From: an uncultured Clostridia bacterium | Lineage (GTDB): Bacteria; Bacillota_A; Clostridia; Christensenellales; Aristaeellaceae | Direction: 5' to 3' | DNA: 8,402 nt | Assembly (NCBI GenBank): GCA_945871545.1 | Contig: CAMBWJ010000061.1 | Location: forward strand, 1-8,402 | Shown: positions 1-3,747 of the stretch, one piece after another | Position numbering within the stretch: position 1 is the stretch's first letter | Layout: every line of letters begins with the position of its first letter | Position numbers and translations under genes: made by a program | The notes under the pieces: model-generated | Told to the model about the DNA's origin: nothing | Seen by the model: only the letters and a program-made list of their open reading frames with translations | The model's database searches: none

Positions 1-166
1 TCTCGCCGGGGCGCACCTCGCTCAGCGGCGTGAAGGCGGAGAGGTCGCGGTAGTCCCTGGGCAGGAACATCACCAGCTCCCGCACGCTGCGGATGCCCGC
101 CGCCGTAAAGGCCTTCAGGCGCGCCGGCCCGATGCCCCGGATCGTTGAAAGGGACACGTCCTCCAT
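1..166 (-). CDS. recG: ATP-dependent DNA helicase RecG, N-terminal fragment (runs off the window)
   Basis: RecG is a superfamily 2 helicase that remodels stalled replication forks and branch-migrates Holliday junctions. Only the first 55 codons are here; the gene continues beyond base 1, so the wedge, Walker and helicase motifs are not visible. The visible start reads MEDVSLSTIRGIGPARLKAF, then an SVRELVMFLPRDYRDLS stretch. This matches the beginning of RecG: a helix-hairpin-helix-like 'GIGP' segment followed by the conserved 'LP.DYRD' motif, then PLSEVRPGE entering the wedge/OB region. The start codon at 166-164 has a purine-rich GGGGAGG about 8 bases upstream. It lies 82 bases downstream of fakA on the same strand, as expected from the Firmicute yloU-yloV-...-recG order. 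Identity rests on this short stretch plus synteny. Confidence 0.85.
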   Translation of the reverse strand, partial: MEDVSLSTIRGIGPARLKAFTAAGIRSVRELVMFLPRDYRDLSAFTPLSEVRPGE

Positions 167-199
167 GCCCTCACCCTCCCCTCATAGACAGACTCTAAA

Positions 200-227
200 G
201 AATCCGGCGGGCATGCCCGCCGGATTC
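200..227 (-). terminator. 28-bp perfect palindrome between fakA and recG, possible weak terminator
   Basis: Bases 200-227 are a perfect palindrome centred on GCATGC (outer arms GAATCCGGCGGG and its complement). Transcribed RNA would form a 12-bp GC-rich stem with a CATG loop. It begins about 21 bases past the fakA stop. Read on the minus strand, the stem is followed by TTTAGAG after the TTC that closes it, so the U-tract is short and interrupted. It could be an inefficient terminator that lowers recG expression relative to fakA, an mRNA 3'-end stabiliser, or a protein-binding palindrome. Confidence 0.6.
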
Positions 228-248
228 ATCAATATCTGTTCGGCTTGT

Positions 249-1904
249 TTATTCCACCGCGATCAGATAATAGTACAGGGGTTGTCCGCCGTACTGAAGC
301 TCCACATCGCAGTCGTCGTACTTCTCAGCCAGCGCGTCGCAGAGCTTCTGCGCGTCCTCCTCGGCCACGTCGCTGCCGTAGTAGATCGTAATCAGGTCGG
401 TGTCCTCATTCACCATCTTCTCGGCGATGTCCAGGCCCACCTGGTGCACTTCACTGCCCAGCACGCTGAGCTTGTTGTCGATCATGCCCATGATGTCGCC
501 CTGATGGATCTCCTTGCCCTCGTAGGTGGTGTCGCGCACGGCGTAGGTGATGGACGCGGTGTGCACGTTCTCGGCGGCCTCGGTCATGGCCTCGGTGTTC
601 TCCTCCACGCCCATGTCGGCGGAAAAGGCCAGCATCGCGGAGATTCCCATGGGCACGGACTTGGTGGGCAGAACGATCACGTTCTTCTCCGTCAGCTCCG
701 AGGCCTGCTGGGCCGCGAGGATGATGTTGGTGTTGTTGGGCAGGATGAACACGTTCCTGGCGTGGGTGGCCTCCACGGCCTGGGCCAGATCCTGAATGCT
801 GGGATTCATGGTCTGTCCGCCGTCCACGATCTGATCCACCATCAGATCCTGGAAGATGCGGTCGATGCCCTCGCCCAGCGCAACGGCCACGATGCCGTAG
901 TCCTTCAGCTTGGCGGCCTCCGCCTCGGCGGCAGCCTGCCGCTTGGCCTCGCGCTCGCGTGCCTCCTCGAACATGTTGTCCACCTTGATGGCGTCCAGCT
1001 CGCCCAGCTCCAGTGCATACTGCATGGCCTTGCCGGGGTCGTTGGTGTGCACGTGCACCTTCACCACGGACAGATCGGAGATGACCAGCACGCAGTCGCC
1101 GATCTTCTCCAGGCGCTTGCGCAGGCGCACGACCTCGCTCTCCTTCATGTCCGGGCGCGGGTGGGAGACGATGAACTCCGTGCAGTAGCCGAATGTAATG
1201 TCCTCCACGCGCAGGTCGCCGTGATCGTCCACATATTCGCCGGGCATGGACTGCGCCGCGCCGCTGCTCTCCTCGATCTCCACCGTCTCGCCGGTGAGGG
1301 CGGCGTACATGCCGCGGAAGATGACCATCAGGCCCATGCCGCCGCTGTCCACCACGCCGGCCTGTTTGAGCACCGGCAGCATCTCCGGCGTCTTCTTCAG
1401 GATCGCGTCGCCGGAGGTGAGCAGCAGCTTGAACAGCTCCTCCAGGGTCTCGCACTTGCCGCCGCTGCGCTCCAGATCCTCGGCGATCACGCGGATCACG
1501 GTGAGGATCGTGCCCTCCTTGGGCTTCATCACGGCCTTGTAGGCGGTGTTCGCACCCTGGCGGATCGCCTGAATCCACAGCGCGCAGTCCACGTCCTCGT
1601 GACCGGCCAGGCCGCGGGCGATGCCGCGCAGAATCTGGCTGAGAATGACGCCAGAGTTGCCGCGCGCACCCTTCAGCGCGCCGCGCGCGACGGCGTCCGC
1701 CACATCTGCGGCGGAGGTGTAGCGCTTTGCGTTCATTTCCTTGATGGCGGCGGTGATGGTCTGGGACATGTTGGAGCCCGTATCGCCGTCGGGAACCGGG
1801 AACACATTCAGGGCATCGACGCTCTCGCGGTTCTGCGTCAGCAGCGCAGCGCCCGAGGAGAACATCTCCTTGAGCATCATGCCATCTATCTTCTTAATCG
1901 CCAT
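249..1904 (-). CDS. fakA: Fatty acid kinase catalytic subunit FakA (DAK/YloV family)
   Basis: FakA is the cytosolic ATP-dependent kinase that, with a FakB fatty-acid-binding partner, makes acyl-phosphate from free fatty acids for phospholipid synthesis. The 551-residue length is normal for the family. An N-terminal DhaL-type kinase domain (about 1-200) has NVFPVPDGDTGSNM at 33-46, with D39 and D41 as the expected Mg-ATP ligands. It also has GARGNSGVILSQ at 79-90 and VVDSGGMGL at 184-192. The middle domain has GYCTEF (C241) and KVHVHTNDPG (H284, H286), matching the Cys/His/His zinc site of S. aureus FakA. A charged helix (about 312-334) links to the C-terminal domain, which has ILPNNTNI and ends GGQPLYYYLIAVE. 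ATG at 1904-1902 is chosen because GGAGG sits five bases upstream; an upstream in-frame ATG at 1928 would place that site inside the gene. It follows yloU by 27 bases in one operon. No fakB is in view. Confidence 0.95.
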   Translation of the reverse strand: MAIKKIDGMMLKEMFSSGAALLTQNRESVDALNVFPVPDGDTGSNMSQTITAAIKEMNAKRYTSAADVADAVARGALKGARGNSGVILSQILRGIARGLAGHEDVDCALWIQAIRQGANTAYKAVMKPKEGTILTVIRVIAEDLERSGGKCETLEELFKLLLTSGDAILKKTPEMLPVLKQAGVVDSGGMGLMVIFRGMYAALTGETVEIEESSGAAQSMPGEYVDDHGDLRVEDITFGYCTEFIVSHPRPDMKESEVVRLRKRLEKIGDCVLVISDLSVVKVHVHTNDPGKAMQYALELGELDAIKVDNMFEEAREREAKRQAAAEAEAAKLKDYGIVAVALGEGIDRIFQDLMVDQIVDGGQTMNPSIQDLAQAVEATHARNVFILPNNTNIILAAQQASELTEKNVIVLPTKSVPMGISAMLAFSADMGVEENTEAMTEAAENVHTASITYAVRDTTYEGKEIHQGDIMGMIDNKLSVLGSEVHQVGLDIAEKMVNEDTDLITIYYGSDVAEEDAQKLCDALAEKYDDCDVELQYGGQPLYYYLIAVE

Positions 1905-1931
1905 TTCTTCCTCCAACTGTGGAAGCAACCG

Positions 1932-2282
1932 TCAGACGCGGATGTCCTCGACGCATACGTTGACGCGTCCAACCGGAATCCCCGTAAGATGCTCCACCTT
2001 GTATTTCACGGTCTCGATGATCGAAGCCGCGACCGCACTGATCGAAATGCCGTATTCCACGATGATGAACAGGTCGATGTCCACCTTGTCGCCGGATGTG
2101 CGGATTTTCACGCCTCGTCCAAGATTTTCCTTGCCCATCAGCTGCACAATGCCGTCCGTTGAGCGCTTGGAGGCCATGCCGACGATGCCGTAGCAGTCCA
2201 GCGCGGCGTAGCCGGCCACGCGCACAAGCACATCGTCGTTGACTGTTACGAGGCCAAGATCGGTTGTAAACTTGCAATCCAT
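1932..2282 (-). CDS. yloU: Asp23/Gls24-family envelope stress response protein (YloU-like)
   Basis: A 116-residue protein with the Asp23/Gls24 family pattern: an N-terminal LGLVTVNDDVLVRVAGYAAL, a central YGIVGMAS, and a long amphipathic VDIDLFIIVEYGISISAVA segment. It ends TGIPVGRVNVCVEDIRV, the family's usual 'V.eVNV.V..I' finish. Members are small, lack catalytic motifs, and are linked to cell-envelope homeostasis; S. aureus Asp23 is tethered to the membrane by a partner. No signal peptide or membrane segment is visible here. CGGAGG at 2290-2295 lies 7 bases before the ATG. It is the first gene of the yloU-fakA unit, and this pairing is very widespread in Firmicutes. That suggests a shared role around membrane lipids, though the mechanism is inferred. 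The symbol follows the B. subtilis orthologue by synteny. Confidence 0.93.
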   Translation of the reverse strand: MDCKFTTDLGLVTVNDDVLVRVAGYAALDCYGIVGMASKRSTDGIVQLMGKENLGRGVKIRTSGDKVDIDLFIIVEYGISISAVAASIIETVKYKVEHLTGIPVGRVNVCVEDIRV

Positions 2283-2305
2283 GTCAAAACCTCCGTTCAG
2301 GTATT

Positions 2306-2329
2306 GCCCGCGCCGGATCCGGCGGGCGA
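2306..2329 (-). promoter_or_regulatory. GC-rich hairpin in the yloU 5' leader
   Basis: The sequence CGCCGGATCCGGCG at 2311-2324 is a 14-bp perfect palindrome. Flanking bases add more pairing (GCCCG against CGGGC, with a two-base bulge). It lies in the predicted yloU leader, between the start site (near 2357) and the CGGAGG ribosome binding site. No U-tract follows it, so it is not an obvious terminator. It may affect mRNA stability or translation, or be incidental in GC-rich DNA. Confidence 0.35.
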
Positions 2330-2363
2330 CGTTCAGAAGCGGATGATAATTCCACTTACTATC

Positions 2364-2392
2364 AGTATAACTGCTTTTTTGCGATTATGCAA
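2364..2392 (-). promoter_or_regulatory. Sigma-A-type promoter of the yloU-fakA unit
   Basis: On the minus strand, TTGCAT (plus-strand positions 2387-2392) and TATACT (2364-2369) are separated by exactly 17 bases. They match the consensus at four and five of six positions. An A-tract lies within the spacer and a second A/T run lies just upstream (about 2401-2408). The predicted transcript starts near 2357, giving a leader of about 75 bases that contains the GC-rich hairpin. Confidence 0.75.
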
Positions 2393-2485
2393 GCGCATCG
2401 GAAAAAAACAGTGGGCTTTGCGGGCCGAATTTCCCGGATTTTGAAAAAAATTCTCTGAATTGCAGAAGTTTTACACGCAGCCCAC

Positions 2486-2514
2486 TTGCGTTTTGCGGGA
2501 AAGGGTGCTATAAT
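2486..2514 (+). promoter_or_regulatory. Extended -10 promoter of rpmB
   Basis: TATAAT at 2509-2514 is a perfect -10 box, preceded by TGC (2506-2508), so it is an extended -10. A weaker -35, TTGCGT at 2486-2491, lies 17 bases upstream. The A/T-rich runs at 2443-2474 could act as an UP element. The transcript should start near 2521, leaving a 40-base leader with the ribosome binding site. This promoter and the yloU promoter are divergent within the same 278-base intergenic region. Confidence 0.8.
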
Positions 2515-2560
2515 TCATGTGTTTTGATGTGACATACCCTTGAAGGAGGTGTGATAGAGT

Positions 2561-2752
2561 ATGAGAAAGTTTTGTGAGGTTTGCGGCAAGGGCGTCGTTT
2601 ACGGCAACAACGTGAGCCACTCCAACCGCAAGACGCGCCGCACTTGGGCTCCGAACACGCAGAAGGTCAAAGTTCTCGTGAATGGCGCTCCCAAGAGCAT
2701 GACCGTGTGCACGCGTTGCCTGCGCAGCAACAAGGTCGAGCGCGCTCTGTAA
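2561..2752 (+). CDS. rpmB: 50S ribosomal protein L28, zinc-ribbon (C+) form
   Basis: L28 is a small structural protein of the large ribosomal subunit. The 63-residue product is the expected size. It has [11 protein letters not shown] at the start, then the family signature [15 protein letters not shown] (18-32) and [15 protein letters not shown] at the end. Two CxxC pairs, C5/C8 and C50/C53, form a zinc ribbon, so this is the zinc-binding paralogue type rather than the zinc-free form some bacteria induce during zinc shortage. The ribosome binding site AAGGAGGT at 2543-2550 is an almost ideal anti-SD match, as expected for a ribosomal gene. It is monocistronic, with its own promoter and terminator. 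It lies divergent from yloU, a common Firmicute arrangement. Confidence 0.98.
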   Translation: MRKFCEVCGKGVVYGNNVSHSNRKTRRTWAPNTQKVKVLVNGAPKSMTVCTRCLRSNKVERAL

Positions 2753-2765
2753 TCCATTCTTTTAT

Positions 2766-2809
2766 AAAAACATGCGGGTCGTCGGTCTACGGCGGCCCGC
2801 ATGTTTTTT
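2766..2809 (+). terminator. Intrinsic terminator of rpmB, possibly bidirectional
   Basis: Stem CATGCGGGTCG (2771-2781) pairs with 2793-2803, with one G-U. A loop region follows and then six T residues (2804-2809). On the 5' side there are five A residues (2766-2770), so the minus-strand reading also ends in a U-tract. It could therefore also stop transcription from the convergent small membrane protein gene. It sits 13 bases past the rpmB stop codon. Confidence 0.92.
2795..2807 (+). repeat. 13-bp direct repeat, copy 1 (within the rpmB terminator)
   Basis: GCCCGCATGTTTT is the 3' arm and T-tract of the rpmB terminator. The identical 13 bases recur at 3126-3138, 331 bases away, on the other side of the multi-hairpin block. 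The left terminator arm (2767-2778) is complementary to both copies. Confidence 0.85.
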
Positions 2810-2830
2810 GCTTAGGTAGTTGAAAAACAA

Positions 2831-3120
2831 TGCGCAGACCGGCCTGTAAAATCGAATCCGGAACGCACTGGAATCTCCGCAACGCGGAGCTTCCAGCAGC
2901 GCCGGACTGAAATCCGAAGGATTCGTCCGGGCTGGTCGCGGCTCCATCGGAGACGCGACTGCTGTGAGCATGCACGGCGGATTCGCAGCTGATTTTGCGA
3001 TCATGCGCCGTAGGTGCACAATCGCAAAATCGCTTCCTTGCAGAAATTCGTTGTGTGTGAAACACGCGGCGAATTTCTGGAGGGGGTGGCAGTGGCGGGG
3101 GAGCTTGCTCCCCCGTCCAC
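2831..3120 (+). repeat. Multi-hairpin non-coding element (eight consecutive stem-loops)
   Basis: No gene is credible between 2753 and 3146. From 2831 to 3120, nearly every base falls in one of eight adjacent hairpins. 2831-2867: TGCG and CCGG stems around an internal loop. 2868-2896: 12 pairs, one mismatch, AAC loop. 2902-2930: CCGGAC/GTCCGG with bulges, GAA loop. 2933-2961: GTCGCG/CGCGAC plus CTCC/GGAG, ATC loop; its last, T-G, pair competes with the next hairpin for base 2961. 2961-2989: GCTGTG/CGCAGC. 2991-3031: 17 pairs around a CA/CA internal loop, GTA loop. 3041-3079: 18 pairs without mismatch (three G-U), GAA loop. 3092-3120: CGGGGGAG/CTCCCCCG, CTTG loop. Possibilities are a structured RNA, an intergenic repeat family, or a non-autonomous mobile element. 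No protein is encoded and no family is recognised. Confidence 0.7.
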
Positions 3121-3125
3121 ATACA

Positions 3126-3138
3126 GCCCGCATGTTTT
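3126..3138 (+). repeat. 13-bp direct repeat, copy 2
   Basis: This is identical to 2795-2807 (GCCCGCATGTTTT) and lies eight bases beyond the stop codon of the convergent small membrane protein gene. Its T-run is interrupted (TTTTGTCT) and it has no adjacent left arm. It looks like a displaced or duplicated copy of the terminator's 3' arm. It can also be read as one end of a long inverted repeat with 2767-2778. Confidence 0.8.
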
Positions 3139-3146
3139 GTCTCCCT

Positions 3147-3335
3147 TCAGCTGAACCGCCACACCAGAAAGCCGATGCTGATCAGCAGCACCGCCAGCAG
3201 CGAGGTCCACACCCAGCAGGGCACGAACAGCAGGAGCACCAGCGCGCCCACTGCCATCAGCACAATTCCGATCGTCCTGGCCTTTGAACCGTTCCTGACC
3301 ACGGTCCGGCGGCGCCTTGTGCAATACCCGCCCAT
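3147..3335 (-). CDS. Small two-pass membrane protein of unknown function
   Basis: I do not recognise a named family. The 62-residue product starts MGGYCTRRRRTVVRNGSKAR, a strongly basic N-terminus. Two hydrophobic segments follow, at about 22-38 (IGIVLMAVGALVLLLFV) and 44-59 (TSLLAVLLISIGFLVW), joined by a PCW turn at 39-41, and it ends RFS. The charge pattern suggests a hairpin membrane protein with a cytoplasmic N-terminus. The start at 3335 is chosen because GGGGAGG (3344-3350) lies 8 bases upstream; the ATG at 3341 is only two bases from it, and longer upstream starts lack a site. It is convergent with rpmB and divergent from zapA. No clear promoter is visible on its strand; TATTCT at 3357-3362 has no convincing -35. 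Coding evidence is hydrophobicity plus the ribosome binding site. Confidence 0.7.
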   Translation of the reverse strand: MGGYCTRRRRTVVRNGSKARTIGIVLMAVGALVLLLFVPCWVWTSLLAVLLISIGFLVWRFS

Positions 3336-3396
3336 CTCCATCGCCTCCCCACTTCCAGAATATGTCCCCGCAGTCCATTCCGTGCCCGCTTTTCTG

Positions 3397-3425
3397 TTGT
3401 TGGATCGGGCAAACTGTGCTATAAT
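3397..3425 (+). promoter_or_regulatory. Extended -10 promoter of the zapA-U32-mutS2 operon
   Basis: TATAAT at 3420-3425 is a perfect -10 preceded by TGC (3417-3419), again an extended -10. TTGTTG at 3397-3402 is a weak -35 at 17-base spacing. The start site is predicted near 3432, giving a leader of about 34 bases. The ten bases GTGCTATAAT match those at the rpmB promoter. No other promoter was seen further down the cluster, so it probably serves all three genes. Confidence 0.78.
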
Positions 3426-3465
3426 TGTAGAGAAAAGCAGAACCACTTCAATCGAGGATAAGAAT

Positions 3466-3747
3466 ATGGAAAAAATCAAGACCACCGTCCGCATCGCGGG
3501 CAAGGAATACGCCATTTCAAGCTATGATTCCGAGGCTTATGTTCAGAACGTCGCCGCATGGGTGGACCGCAAGATGAAGGAGCTGGCTCAGGCCACCCGC
3601 CTGCCTGCGGGTCAGCTGGCGGTGCTTGCCGCCGTGAACGCCACCGACGACATGATGAAGTCCCGCGAGGAGATCCGCCGTCTGAAGCAGGAGCTGGAGT
3701 CCGCCCGCGCGGAGATCGAGCGGCTGAAGCGCGATGAGAAGGCCTGA
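3466..3747 (+). CDS. zapA: Cell division protein ZapA
   Basis: ZapA is a small cytosolic protein that binds and bundles FtsZ filaments, promoting Z-ring assembly at mid-cell. The 93-residue product has the family layout. An N-terminal domain (TTVRIAGKEYAISSYDSEAYVQ, 6-27) carries the 'I.G..Y.I' strand. A helix VDRKMKELAQ follows, then LAVLAAVNATDDMMK (about 46-60). The C-terminus is a coiled coil, about 64-91 (EEIRRLKQELE...EIERLKRDEK), used for dimerisation or tetramerisation. ATG at 3466 is preceded by GAGG (3454-3457) and starts just after the promoter; an upstream in-frame ATG at 3175 would run antisense through the membrane-protein gene and is rejected. The end overlaps the next gene by 14 bases, which implies translational coupling. 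zapA near mutS2 is a recurrent Firmicute arrangement. Confidence 0.93.
   Translation: MEKIKTTVRIAGKEYAISSYDSEAYVQNVAAWVDRKMKELAQATRLPAGQLAVLAAVNATDDMMKSREEIRRLKQELESARAEIERLKRDEKA

Noticed and set aside
1905..1928. Upstream ATG at 1928 as an alternative fakA start
   Set aside because: It would place the GGAGG site inside the reading frame and adds eight residues not typical of the family; the ATG at 1904 is five bases from that site.
93..2162. Long plus-strand open frame of 689 codons opposite fakA and yloU
   Set aside because: It is rich in His, Val, Leu and Gly without family motifs, and lies exactly antisense to two well-recognised genes; it is a codon-bias shadow of high-GC DNA.
2355..2370. 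FapR-like operator (TTA...TAA dyad) over the yloU-fakA -10 box
   Set aside because: Only the outer three bases on each side are symmetric and the spacing does not match a known FapR site; the resemblance comes mostly from the -10 sequence.
2831..3120. CRISPR array or integron attC-like cluster
   Set aside because: The hairpins differ from one another in sequence, there are no regular direct repeats with spacers, and no cas or integrase gene is present.
2753..3146. tRNA or known riboswitch in the intergenic region
   Set aside because: No cloverleaf with a T-loop GTTCGA-type signature and no recognisable riboswitch core was found by eye, and neither flanking gene is a typical riboswitch target.
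2762..3378. Several overlapping short open frames in the rpmB-zapA interval (for example 2964-3287 plus, 2762-3133 minus)
   Set aside because: They run through the hairpin array and terminator, have no plausible start sites, and read as arbitrary Arg/Pro/Ser-rich sequence.
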